A stretch of 12,569 bases of DNA, taken from NCBI GenBank assembly GCA_021604825.1, contig BQJS01000143.1, forward strand, positions 1-12,569, in the 5' to 3' direction. The position numbers were made by a program, and so were the translations under genes. Below are positions 1-7,095 of this stretch, one piece after another. Origin of the DNA: Phycisphaerae bacterium. GTDB taxonomy: Bacteria > Planctomycetota > Phycisphaerae > UBA1845. Within the stretch, counting starts at the first letter, position 1; the number at the start of each line of letters is the position of its first letter. The notes under the pieces were generated by a model that had not been told where the DNA came from, searched no databases, and was given only the letters and a program-made list of their open reading frames with translations.

Positions 1-1
1 C

Positions 2-967
2 GCCGATTCCGGTGCAGACATCGAGTTGGATCGCCGTGTGCGCTCCGGCGCAGGTGGGTACATGGTGCGCGGAACGATCGGAACGGACGCGCAACCGACG
101 TCGTTTTGGATCAAGTGGTGTCCCGATGCCGATCCCCGCGCCCCGGAGCAGACCATCCGCCACATGCGCTGGTGGACTTCGCGCTATCCGCAGTTGGCAC
201 GATCGGTTCCGAATCTCATCGACTATTGGCCTGAAGAAAACGCCTTGCTCATCGAAGGGGTCAACGGCGTTCCGGTGGGGCAGCTTCTCAATCAAGACGC
301 CCCGCATTTGCCGGAAGCAATTCGCGAGGTGGCTCGTTGGCATCGTGCGTACAGCGAAATCGGCGATGCGGATGTGACAGAAATTGACACGCTTATAGGC
401 AGCGAAGTTTTTAATACGCACGAAGGTGAATTGCACGTTCGCGCCGATCGATTGATCGAATCGCGAATTGCCCTGGCGTCAGAAGCTGCGTATCAATTGA
501 GCCTCTCCGGATGCAAGAAGGCGCGACAGTGGTCGGATCGTTATGACATTTCGCGGGCGGTTTCGTACTTCGCGTCCGACGTGCCGGCTGGTTATGTCCA
601 TGGCGACTTCAAACCGGACAATATTCTCGTCGATGGCAAGTCGTTTTCGGTCATCGATTGGTGGACAGCCCCGCGCATCAGTTGGCCGCTGTGTGACGTG
701 GCGGTGTTTGCGGCGAACCTCTGGATGGACCCGCGACGCGATGCAGCCGACGCTGTCTGGCAGGCATTTGTGCAAGCGCGGTATCCGGATGGGATCGATT
801 CGTATACCCAATATGGAATCGACATTCTCGCGACGATGACCTGCCTGCAATACCTCGCGAGTCGCTGCAAAACGACTCGGCCAATCGATCGGGTGTATTG
901 CCGAAAAGCCCTCGACCGCCTGCTGTCTCGCCGCTATCCGATAGGCAGGGTGGAACCTCAGGCTTGA
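2..967 (+). CDS. APH/choline-kinase-fold phosphotransferase (5' end outside the window)
   Basis: The reading frame is open to the left edge, so the true start lies upstream; 321 residues are visible. The protein-kinase-like fold of aminoglycoside phosphotransferases and choline/LPS kinases is shown by the catalytic loop HGDFKPDN (visible residues 200-207, around base 599) and by a downstream IDW (218-220) in the place of the metal-binding DFG/DxD aspartate. A WIKW segment near visible residue 38 could supply the ATP-binding beta-3 lysine. Members of this superfamily move the gamma-phosphate of ATP to small hydroxyl substrates such as sugars, choline or antibiotics. The substrate cannot be read from the sequence, and I would not call it a resistance gene. 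It is followed after 86 bases by a P-loop kinase on the same strand, so the two may act in one pathway, for example envelope glycan or nucleotide-sugar metabolism. That link is inference. The family call is firm; the specificity is unknown. Confidence 0.85.
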   Translation, partial: ADSGADIELDRRVRSGAGGYMVRGTIGTDAQPTSFWIKWCPDADPRAPEQTIRHMRWWTSRYPQLARSVPNLIDYWPEENALLIEGVNGVPVGQLLNQDAPHLPEAIREVARWHRAYSEIGDADVTEIDTLIGSEVFNTHEGELHVRADRLIESRIALASEAAYQLSLSGCKKARQWSDRYDISRAVSYFASDVPAGYVHGDFKPDNILVDGKSFSVIDWWTAPRISWPLCDVAVFAANLWMDPRRDAADAVWQAFVQARYPDGIDSYTQYGIDILATMTCLQYLASRCKTTRPIDRVYCRKALDRLLSRRYPIGRVEPQA

Positions 968-1013
968 GACGCAGCGTCAAAGCGGCGCTCGCGGATTTGA
1001 ATCATGGCATCAA

Positions 1014-1029
1014 CCGTTGAATTCAACGG
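1014..1029. other. Perfect 16-bp palindrome between the two kinase genes
   Basis: CCGTTGAATTCAACGG is its own exact reverse complement. It lies 24 bases before the start of the downstream kinase gene and just before its ribosome binding site (AAGGAAG, 1037-1043). As DNA it could be the operator of a dimeric repressor. As RNA it could fold into a 6-bp stem with an AATT loop. No U-tract follows, so it is not a classic terminator. The symmetry is directly visible; a function is inferred. Confidence 0.45.
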
Positions 1030-1053
1030 ACGACGTAAGGAAGCAAACGCACC

Positions 1054-1773
1054 ATGTTGATCGTTACGTTTTCCGGCATTGATGGGTCGGGCAAATCAAC
1101 GCAGATTGAGCAAGCGGCGATGTTCCTTCGGAAGCGCGGCATGAAGGTCAGCGTGTTGGTGACGTTGTATTGTTCGTTGACCGTCGTGCAGACGCTGCTT
1201 CGCGAACGTCGGGCCGCCCGCAAAGCCCTCGCAGCCCGCAATTCAGATCCATCCGCAGCGCCCAGCCAATCGCCCAGCAGAATCAAAGCCTATCCAAACG
1301 ATCGATCATACGACGAAGATCGCAACACCTTTGGCGTGCGCTTGCGCCGATTCCTGGTTTACCCCATCGACTGCTTCATGTGTTCGTGCGTGTTGATGTG
1401 GATTCGGTTGCGGAGATTCGATGTCGTCCTGTGCGACCGCTACATTTATGACAAGCTCGTATGCCTCGCCAACCCGACTGGCTGGTATGCCCGCTTGCTG
1501 GTTCGACTTGTGCCCACGCCCGACGTGGCGATCTTGCTGGCGACCGATCCGGCAGAAGCCGAGCGACGCAAACCTGAGCACAAAACGGACTATTTCGAAT
1601 CGAAGGCGCAGGCTTACCACGATGTTCAGCAAGCCGGTTTGGGTATGACGGTGGTTCCTTCGGAAGGCATCGAGCAGACCCAGCAGCGCATTCGCGCGAT
1701 GATTCTTGAGCGGATGGACGCATCCGTTGAAGATCGACCCCGCGCCGAGTCATTCCCGGTTCAATCGCACTAA
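1054..1773 (+). CDS. Thymidylate-kinase-like P-loop kinase
   Basis: A 239-residue protein with a thymidylate kinase-type Walker A loop GIDGSGKS (residues 8-15) right after the first beta strand, and a CDRYIYD segment (127-133) matching the DRY motif of dTMP kinases. The YFESKAQAYHDVQ stretch near the C-terminus resembles the family's helix after the LID. Between roughly residues 50 and 95 there is a polar, low-complexity insertion rich in Arg, Ala, Ser and Pro, which ordinary dTMP kinases of about 205-215 residues lack. The ATG has a good Shine-Dalgarno (AAGGAAG, 1037-1043). It follows the APH-fold kinase gene and is probably co-transcribed with it. It could phosphorylate a nucleotide, or belong to the divergent TMK-like kinases found in polysaccharide loci. 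I would not assume it is the essential housekeeping tmk. Family confidence is good; substrate confidence is low. Confidence 0.8.
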   Translation: MLIVTFSGIDGSGKSTQIEQAAMFLRKRGMKVSVLVTLYCSLTVVQTLLRERRAARKALAARNSDPSAAPSQSPSRIKAYPNDRSYDEDRNTFGVRLRRFLVYPIDCFMCSCVLMWIRLRRFDVVLCDRYIYDKLVCLANPTGWYARLLVRLVPTPDVAILLATDPAEAERRKPEHKTDYFESKAQAYHDVQQAGLGMTVVPSEGIEQTQQRIRAMILERMDASVEDRPRAESFPVQSH

Positions 1774-1796
1774 GGATGCTCAAATACCCGCCTCTC

Positions 1797-1879
1797 CGTC
1801 ATTCCCGCGAAAGCGGGAATCCAGGCCTTGTTCGTGATTCATCGCCGTCCCCTGGACTCCCGCGTGCGCGGGAGTGACG
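1797..1879. repeat. Pair of inverted REP-like palindromes
   Basis: Two 29-base units, 1797-1825 and 1851-1879, are reverse complements of each other apart from four positions. Each holds its own stem-loop: ATTCCCGCGAAAGCGGGAAT at 1801-1820 and ACTCCCGCGTGCGCGGGAGT at 1856-1875. The outer flanks CGTC and CCAGG are also mirrored. The core resembles the ATTCCC…GGGAAT class of short interspersed palindromes (for example Neisseria dRS3-like elements). The arrangement is that of a REP doublet, which could fold into one large cruciform. It lies just after the kinase gene, where it may protect or end the transcript. No REP-associated transposase is in the window. Confidence 0.8.
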
Positions 1880-2042
1880 ACAGTGTCGTGCCCCGTAGTC
1901 TTCGCCCGGCGAATACACTCGCGCACCCGAGGCCCAACAATGTCGCCGGGCCACCTGTACGATTGCGGCTACGCGGATAGAATCGCACGTTCGTGCCCAT
2001 GCGTTTGGCACATCGATTGCAGACCCTTTATCCGGTGAATTG

Positions 2043-2723
2043 ATGACGACTCTCCTGATTGCCATATTGAGCGGACTGGTGGCTGGTTTCGCTCACGTGT
2101 TTGCCGGACCGGATCACCTCGCAGCCGTCGCCCCATTGGCGATCGACCAGAAGCAAAAACCGCTGTCAGCCGGTCTATTCTGGGGGATCGGACATTCGAG
2201 CGGCGTATGGATATTGGCCCTTGCGGCGATCCTCCTGCGCGATGCGTTGCCTCTGGATTGGCTGTCATCCTGGAGCGAGCGGATCGTAGGCGTCGTTCTG
2301 ATCGCGGTCGGATTGTGGGCAATTCGCAAAGCGCTATCGGTCAAAGTCCACAGCCACATCCACGAACACGACGGCGTCGCCCACGCCCACATCCACGTTC
2401 ACGAAGAGGGCCTGAAGCAACACGACCACATCGATCACGCCCACAAACATCGAGCGATGGGCATCGGAATGCTGCACGGTTTCGCCGGAACCTCGCACCT
2501 GTTGGGTGTAATCCCGGCGCTGATGCTGCCTTCGCGATTGTCGGCGGTGCTCTACGTCATCGCGTTTGGCGTGGGTTCGATCGGCGGCATGTCGATCTTC
2601 ACCTGGATGGTTGGGCGACTAGCCGGTCGATTCAACGGTTCGGGTCAACGGGCCACCCAATGTCTTTTCTACGGAAGCGGATTGACGGCGATCGTCGTGG
2701 GTTGCTTCTGGCTGGCCATGTAG
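2043..2723 (+). CDS. NicO/UreH-type nickel/cobalt transporter
   Basis: A 226-residue polytopic membrane protein. Helix 1 carries HVFAGPDHLAAVAPLA (residues 18-33), the His/Asp-His metal signature of the UreH/NicO branch of nickel/cobalt transporters. A second signature-like stretch, LHGFAGTSHLLG (144-155), opens the second half, consistent with two similar halves. Between them a cytosolic or periplasmic loop (about 103-136) is packed with His, mostly as HxH repeats, as expected for binding Ni, Co or Zn before transport. Hydrophobic segments fall near 3-20, 43-65, 80-97, 140-162, 167-190 and 205-225. I chose the ATG at 2043; a TTG directly before it (2040) would add one residue. GGTGA at 2033-2037 is a weak ribosome site. 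No urease or hydrogenase gene lies nearby, so the exact metal is open. It ends 18 bases from the convergent protease gene. Confidence 0.85.
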   Translation: MTTLLIAILSGLVAGFAHVFAGPDHLAAVAPLAIDQKQKPLSAGLFWGIGHSSGVWILALAAILLRDALPLDWLSSWSERIVGVVLIAVGLWAIRKALSVKVHSHIHEHDGVAHAHIHVHEEGLKQHDHIDHAHKHRAMGIGMLHGFAGTSHLLGVIPALMLPSRLSAVLYVIAFGVGSIGGMSIFTWMVGRLAGRFNGSGQRATQCLFYGSGLTAIVVGCFWLAM

Positions 2724-2741
2724 CGGCGCTTCAGGCGATGA

Positions 2742-3986
2742 TCACTTCTTATCGGTTGCTGGATTGTTGAGCGCATCAACCAACGCTTCTCTTTGAACGC
2801 AATTCAGGCACTTCGACCGGGTCTTGTCTGGCAACATCGTTGGTAGTTGCATTGTCACGTGCATGCGTTTCGGCTGCGGGTTTGGATTCTCGCCCACGAT
2901 CACATCGAGCAGGGCGGCTGAGTTGTGATTGCCCAATGGGAAGATCGATGTGGATAGTGGGGCTGACATGAACTCTTGGTCGGCGAGCAGTGTGAACGTC
3001 GGTGATGCTTCGTCCATTAAGGCGTCGGCATCGCGGACGTGATGCAGACCCATGAGGTGACCGGCTTCGTGGGCGGCGACGTTGGCGATCGCCACCGACA
3101 TGCCTGCCGGCGAGGGGGGTTGAATGAACAGGTCCACCTCGAATGATTCAGTGAAGATGATCGCCTTGTCGGTTTGATTCTGGTTGTACAAATCAACGTC
3201 CTGCGCCGCACCGAACGCGAGATCGTTGAACCCACCGAACAGAATTTCGCTGGCACCTTCTGCGGGCAGAGGGCCGTCGTTGATGCTGTCGAGAATCGTC
3301 ACGTCAAAGCGGGCGTAGTTCTGTTCCACGGTTTCGCGGATTGCTTGAATCATGAATTCGGTTTGCCCTGCATAAAGCGGATCAATGTCGCCTGCGTCGA
3401 ACGCACCCACTTCAAATTGACCGAACACCGGGTCGTCAATCTCGCCGCCACTAAAATTCAGATACAACGTTTGCGTAGCCGGTTCGGGTGTCGCGCCGCT
3501 GCGTTCGACGGTAATGTCGAGTTCGTACTGTCCCGACGTGAATCCGGCGACGTTGTGGGAAAGTGCCAGATAGAACGGATCGGAATCCGCCCGCACCACA
3601 TGATCAAGCCCTGGCAGTGCCGATCGCGATATGATGCTCGTGAGGGTGTCTTCGTCGATGAGTTCGTTGACTCGATTGTAAAGCGCAAATGCTGGTTGAA
3701 GTGAACCGCCCAGGCTGTTGATTCGGACGCGAACGACATCGCCGACGTTCATCGGTCCGAGGTCAAACACATCGATGTCGCCGCGCTGGCCCACCGATCC
3801 GATGATCCGTGCGGTGTTGTTATTGATCGTGGCAGCCGTTGCGATGGCAAAGGTGTTGTTCGGCTCGACTTCGCTTCCCTCGCAATCCGTCGTGCAAACA
3901 GGCGGTGGTTGCTGACAACCGGCGACGACCGCAATCGCAGCCCCCAAGATGAAACGAATGAAGTAGCCTGATGTTGAATTGTCCAT
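2742..3986 (-). CDS. Secreted metzincin-type zinc protease lipoprotein with PPC domain
   Basis: A 414-residue protein. The N-terminus is a lipoprotein signal: a short polar start, a hydrophobic core (residues 9-23) and the lipobox VAGC with Cys24. The mature part opens with EVEPNNTF (39-46), the typical entry to a bacterial pre-peptidase C-terminal (PPC) beta-sandwich, which runs to about residue 162. The catalytic domain follows, with HEAGHLMGLHH at 306-316 giving the metzincin HExxHxxGxxH zinc site (His306, His310, His316, Glu307). ALMDE with Met324 is a likely Met-turn. The C-terminal tail has CLNC (393-396). It probably cuts proteins or peptides at the cell surface. The exact peptidase family (M10/M12/M43-like) is not settled. 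The start ATG directly follows a G-rich GGTGGGGA stretch. The gene is convergent with the transporter and lies 62 bases downstream of the site-2 protease gene on the same strand. Confidence 0.85.
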   Translation of the reverse strand: MDNSTSGYFIRFILGAAIAVVAGCQQPPPVCTTDCEGSEVEPNNTFAIATAATINNNTARIIGSVGQRGDIDVFDLGPMNVGDVVRVRINSLGGSLQPAFALYNRVNELIDEDTLTSIISRSALPGLDHVVRADSDPFYLALSHNVAGFTSGQYELDITVERSGATPEPATQTLYLNFSGGEIDDPVFGQFEVGAFDAGDIDPLYAGQTEFMIQAIRETVEQNYARFDVTILDSINDGPLPAEGASEILFGGFNDLAFGAAQDVDLYNQNQTDKAIIFTESFEVDLFIQPPSPAGMSVAIANVAAHEAGHLMGLHHVRDADALMDEASPTFTLLADQEFMSAPLSTSIFPLGNHNSAALLDVIVGENPNPQPKRMHVTMQLPTMLPDKTRSKCLNCVQREALVDALNNPATDKK

Positions 3987-4048
3987 AGGTCCCCACCCCC
4001 AAGTATATCATGTGTATCGGAATCGAATCGTCGTCTCGCCCGTGCGCC

Positions 4049-5407
4049 TCAGAATCCGGAGATCATGAAGATCAACTCCTGGGCCCAAATGATGATCTGG
4101 ACCGCCGGCATCAGGAAGTACCCGATGACTTGGGGAAACCGGAAAACCATAATCAGAAAAATCAGCATCCCGTAAGGCCGAATCGCCGCGTAGAACCGAC
4201 CCATCGAGTCGGGAAGCATCTGCTCGGCGATCCATGATCCGTCGAGTGGGGGAAGGGGGATCATGTTGAAGAATGCGAGAAACAGGTTGATTGCGAATCC
4301 GAGTTTGAGCATCAGCGCGAGGGCACCAATGACCTTTGCACCCGCTACGCCGCGAATATCGACGTAAGGTTCAATGTCGCAAAGATGAAACACTTCAACG
4401 CCCGGGACGAGCGAAAGCAGCGACGCGATTAATGTGATCAAACCGAGGCAGCATGCCGCTTGCAAAATATTCGAAAACGGGCCAGCGCCCGCCACCAATA
4501 TTTGCGATCGGCGATAGTTGGGGACATTGCCAAGTTGCACCGGCACCGGTTTGGCATAACCGAACACGGGACTCCCCGTATACGCCAGCACGATCGGTAG
4601 AATAATCGTCCCAAACGGATCGATGTGCGACACCGGGTTCAGCGTGACTCGGCCGAGCGACTTGGCATAACCGTCACCGCACCACCATGCCGTGATCGCG
4701 TGGGCGGCTTCGTGAAAGCTCAGCGCGATGATGACCATCACCATCGCAGCGATGACTGCGCCAATGCTCCACTCCAGTTCGCGGAACGCTTCCGGGTTGA
4801 TGACATGCGAGGCGGGTGCTCGATTGAACATCGCGTAGGTGGCTACGCCCGAGATCGCCATTCCGATGACCGCCATATACACACTAAGCGACGCCACGGT
4901 GCGCATGTGCAGGTTGGCCGCGTTGTCCGGTGACGTTTTGCGAATGCGAATAGCCAGTCCGATCGCCACGAACCCCAGCACGAACCCGGCGACGGGCAGG
5001 AATGATACTGCGGCCAGGCTGATCGCGACGACAGGCATCGTTGTCATTTTCGGAAATAGTGGGTTGCGACGTGGACCTGCCGGTTGGGCGACGGGTTCCG
5101 CAGGCGTTGCAACGTCTGCCAAAGCAGCAGCCAATGGATCGGGTTGCTTCATCGCGGCGAACAGCGACTTGGCCTCCTCCATCGGCACCATGAATCCGAT
5201 TTCTTGTTGTCCGGTGTCGAAGTGGATCACCACCCGCGAACCGGACGGGGCAAATGAAATCGCTTCCCGCCATTGCGATTGTGGCAACTCCACGCGCTCG
5301 CCATCACTCGAAAGGACGACCGCATCGGCGTCGGCGGAGATTTGCCAGGGGCGGCCTTGCCCGTCGGTCCAGGTTGGCGACTGCGTTGCTTGGGTTGGTT
5401 CGTCCAT
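4049..5407 (-). CDS. Site-2 protease family (M50) membrane metalloprotease with a novel N-terminal domain
   Basis: A 452-residue protein from the ATG at 5405-5407. An in-frame TTG further out (5461) would add 18 residues but looks less likely. Order of parts: an N-terminal soluble domain (about 12-89) ending in MEEAKSLFAAMKQ; a Pro/Ala-rich linker; two hydrophobic segments (about 123-155 and 171-195) resembling a DUF4190-like membrane pair; then the M50 core. The zinc site is HEAAH (232-236) inside a membrane helix. LNPVSHIDPFGTI follows, as in compact M50 proteins, and the third ligand motif is NMIPLPPLDG (381-390, with the Asp). Such proteases cut transmembrane segments, for example of anti-sigma factors. 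No sigma/anti-sigma pair is nearby. The N-terminal domain is shared with the small protein at 7096-7485, 47 of 78 positions identical without gaps. The M50 call is firm; the target is unknown. Confidence 0.88.
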   Translation of the reverse strand: MDEPTQATQSPTWTDGQGRPWQISADADAVVLSSDGERVELPQSQWREAISFAPSGSRVVIHFDTGQQEIGFMVPMEEAKSLFAAMKQPDPLAAALADVATPAEPVAQPAGPRRNPLFPKMTTMPVVAISLAAVSFLPVAGFVLGFVAIGLAIRIRKTSPDNAANLHMRTVASLSVYMAVIGMAISGVATYAMFNRAPASHVINPEAFRELEWSIGAVIAAMVMVIIALSFHEAAHAITAWWCGDGYAKSLGRVTLNPVSHIDPFGTIILPIVLAYTGSPVFGYAKPVPVQLGNVPNYRRSQILVAGAGPFSNILQAACCLGLITLIASLLSLVPGVEVFHLCDIEPYVDIRGVAGAKVIGALALMLKLGFAINLFLAFFNMIPLPPLDGSWIAEQMLPDSMGRFYAAIRPYGMLIFLIMVFRFPQVIGYFLMPAVQIIIWAQELIFMISGF

Positions 5408-5455
5408 GAATGTTCCGGGTTGAGAACGGTCGCGTGCGTCTCTCGGCACACGATT

Positions 5456-5478
5456 CGTCAAAGTAATGCGTCAAAGTA
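5456..5478. repeat. Tandem 10-bp repeat in the divergent promoter region
   Basis: CGTCAAAGTA occurs at 5456-5465 and again at 5469-5478, a 13-base period, between the divergently read protease and epimerase genes. On the minus strand it reads TACTTTGACG twice. Two copies one helical turn and a little apart could bind a regulator of the protease gene. The repeat is visible; its role is a guess. The upstream TTG alternative start of the protease lies inside it. Confidence 0.4.
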
Positions 5479-5551
5479 TAGGCCAGCCCACGATTCAAGC
5501 CAACGCTGCATCGATGAATCATCCCGCATGGCGGACGATTGGCAGGATGCG

Positions 5552-5560
5552 TGCTATCAT
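5552..5560 (+). promoter_or_regulatory. Possible extended -10 promoter for the epimerase gene
   Basis: TGCTATCAT matches an extended -10 (TGnTATAAT) with one mismatch, 49 bases before the ATG at 5610. I see no convincing -35 box at the usual distance, which extended -10 promoters may not need. This is pattern matching against sigma-70 consensus only. Confidence 0.3.
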
Positions 5561-5609
5561 TGGGCTGGATTTGGCAAACGAGCGAAGCTGATTTTGTAGA
5601 GGGAACCTG

Positions 5610-6518
5610 ATGCATATTGCGGTGACGGGTGCGAGCGGATTTTTGGGGCGGTATATCGTCAATCATTTGATCGACGAGGGCCATTCATGTCGATGTTGGT
5701 GTCGGCCGACAAGTTTACGCGAGGGCATTGACTCGGATCGGTGCGAATGGATCGAGGGGGAACTCGGAAATGCCGCCGACTGCAAAGCGCTGGTGGAGGG
5801 CATTGACCCTGTGGTCGAAGGTGTCGATGCCGTGGTGCATTCGGCGCTGCATCATCCTGGTGGTGGGTTTCGTGGTGGCGAGGGTGATCTGGTTGACTTC
5901 TGCGAAAAGAACATCGTCGGCACCATCCAACTCATCGAAGCCGCTCGGGCTGGCGGGGCCAAACGATTCGTGTTCATCTCCACGTGCGCGGTGCATGAAG
6001 TCATCATGGACGATAGGCCGCTCGACGAAGCCCACCCGCTTTGGCCGCAAAGCCATTACGGTGCGCACAAAGCCGCCCTCGAAAAATTCATCCACAGCTA
6101 CGGACTCGGCCACAACTACAACATCTGCTCGCTGCGCCCGACGGGCATCTACGGACTCGCCACCCCGCCCGAACAAAGTAAGTGGTACAACCTCGTCCAG
6201 AAAGTCGCCCGAGGCGAAGACATCGCGTCATCGCGCGGCGGCAAGGAAGTCCACGCCCACGACGTCGCCCGCGCCATAGGCATCCTGCTAAAAGCAGAAG
6301 GCACCAAAGGCCAGGCCTACAACTGCTACGACATGTACATCTCAGAACAAAATGTAGCCGAGATCGCCAAACGCATGACCGGCAGCAGGAGTCTAATTGA
6401 ACCCATGCAAAAAACTCCAAAGCACCAAATCGAAACCAAGAAGCTAAGGGACTTGGGAATGAAATTCGGTGGCGAAGATTTTCTGGAAAGAACAGTAAGA
6501 CAAATGATAGACAGGTAG
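5610..6518 (+). CDS. NAD(P)-dependent epimerase/dehydratase (extended SDR family)
   Basis: A 302-residue protein of typical length for the extended short-chain dehydrogenase family. The Rossmann nucleotide-binding loop is TGASGFLG (residues 6-13, GxxGxxG) after strand 1. The catalytic set is Ser124/Thr125 in FISTCAV and Tyr150-xxx-Lys154 in HYGAHKAAL. RPTGIYG (176-182) is the conserved stretch after the catalytic helix. Relatives act on nucleotide sugars, flavonoid-type ketones or sterol-like substrates; none can be chosen from the sequence. AGAGGGA at 5598-5604 is a good ribosome site. The stop codon TAG (6516-6518) is part of a stem-loop repeat. The last ~45 codons differ in codon choice: five consecutive Arg codons there are AGG/AGA, while CGN dominates before, and the DNA becomes AT-richer. 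This suggests a replaced or shifted 3' end. It is monocistronic as far as can be seen. Confidence 0.88.
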   Translation: MHIAVTGASGFLGRYIVNHLIDEGHSCRCWCRPTSLREGIDSDRCEWIEGELGNAADCKALVEGIDPVVEGVDAVVHSALHHPGGGFRGGEGDLVDFCEKNIVGTIQLIEAARAGGAKRFVFISTCAVHEVIMDDRPLDEAHPLWPQSHYGAHKAALEKFIHSYGLGHNYNICSLRPTGIYGLATPPEQSKWYNLVQKVARGEDIASSRGGKEVHAHDVARAIGILLKAEGTKGQAYNCYDMYISEQNVAEIAKRMTGSRSLIEPMQKTPKHQIETKKLRDLGMKFGGEDFLERTVRQMIDR

Positions 6519-6537
6519 GGTCCGCTGTGCGGACCGT
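6515..6537 (+). repeat. GTAGGGT stem-loop repeat, copy 1
   Basis: GTAGG followed by a perfect 7-bp hairpin GGTCCGC-TGT-GCGGACC (sharing the last G) and GT. Its TAG at 6516-6518 is the stop codon of the epimerase. An exact reverse complement of all 23 bases is found at 7783-7805. No U-tract follows, so it is not a textbook intrinsic terminator, but it may still act at transcript ends. Confidence 0.8.
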
Positions 6538-6565
6538 TGCATTGACCTAGGCCAAAAGGTGGTCT

Positions 6566-6973
6566 GTGAAGGTTAAACGAAAAAAGATTGAACTCTGGAA
6601 AATCGCGCTGATTTGTCACACGATGCTTGTGGCAATCACACTCGCGGATGTTCTCTATAACTGGAAGGCGTCGTCGGGTGAGTGTGCTATTGTATGGTTA
6701 TTTGTGGCCATCATCGACATTCCCGCAGCCATTGCATTCCTACTCTTGGACGAGATCGCAGCCGAATCTGGTTTCAGCGGGCATTTTCGTTACACGTATC
6801 TGCCGTTTGCAGTGTTCACTGTTGTCGGCGGCGCACAGTGGTTCATGATCTTTCATCGAAGCAAGCCGCCTTCAGAATTGGAGTGCGTGGAATGTGGTTA
6901 CGATTTGCGAGCTTCGCAAGGAGTCGGGCGTTGTCCCGAATGCGGTACGCCGATTGCGAAAGAAGTCGGGTAG
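6566..6973 (+). CDS. Small membrane protein with C-terminal zinc ribbon
   Basis: A 135-residue protein starting at GTG (6566), with AAGGTGG just upstream (6556-6562). After a very basic start (KVKRKK) there are three hydrophobic segments, about residues 13-31, 41-61 and 78-97. The C-terminal tail is a zinc ribbon, CVECGYDLRAS (107-117) plus CPEC (123-126), four Cys in two CxxC knuckles. CxxCGYDLR tails of this type are frequent in Planctomycetota membrane proteins of unknown role, and this is the best taxonomic hint in the window. It lies in the AT-richer block between inverted repeat copies. Its stop TAG is again supplied by a repeat. The function is unknown; it is not a recognisable enzyme or transporter. 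Confidence is good that it is a gene and low on its role. Confidence 0.75.
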   Translation: MKVKRKKIELWKIALICHTMLVAITLADVLYNWKASSGECAIVWLFVAIIDIPAAIAFLLLDEIAAESGFSGHFRYTYLPFAVFTVVGGAQWFMIFHRSKPPSELECVECGYDLRASQGVGRCPECGTPIAKEVG

Positions 6974-6990
6974 GGTTCGCTGCGCGGGCC
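6970..6990 (+). repeat. GTAGGGT stem-loop repeat, copy 2 (variant)
   Basis: GTAGG followed by GGTTCGC-TGC-GCGGGCC. Compared with copy 1, several stem bases have changed, yet pairing is kept as RNA through two G-U pairs. Its TAG (6971-6973) is the stop codon of the zinc-ribbon membrane protein. Confidence 0.65.
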
Positions 6991-7095
6991 ATCACGCTTG
7001 AAGCGCATGTGCCGAGGGTCCGCACACCGGTGCCTACACGGTTTGCTTTTTTCAGCTCCAATGTCTTGATCATTCGTTGGCACAAAGGTCAAGCG

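Noticed and set aside
2..967. Aminoglycoside resistance gene
   Set aside because: Only the general kinase fold motifs are visible; nothing points to antibiotic substrates.
2207..2770. 187-residue plus-strand frame overlapping the nickel/cobalt transporter
   Set aside because: It is a frame-shifted shadow; the HxH repeats and membrane helices are in the other frame.
3174..3704. 176-residue plus-strand frame inside the metalloprotease gene
   Set aside because: It is antisense to a protein with a clear lipobox, PPC domain and zinc site; no motif of its own.
6515..6537. Classic intrinsic terminator after the epimerase
   Set aside because: The hairpin is perfect but no run of T follows on the transcribed strand, so I list it as a repeat only.
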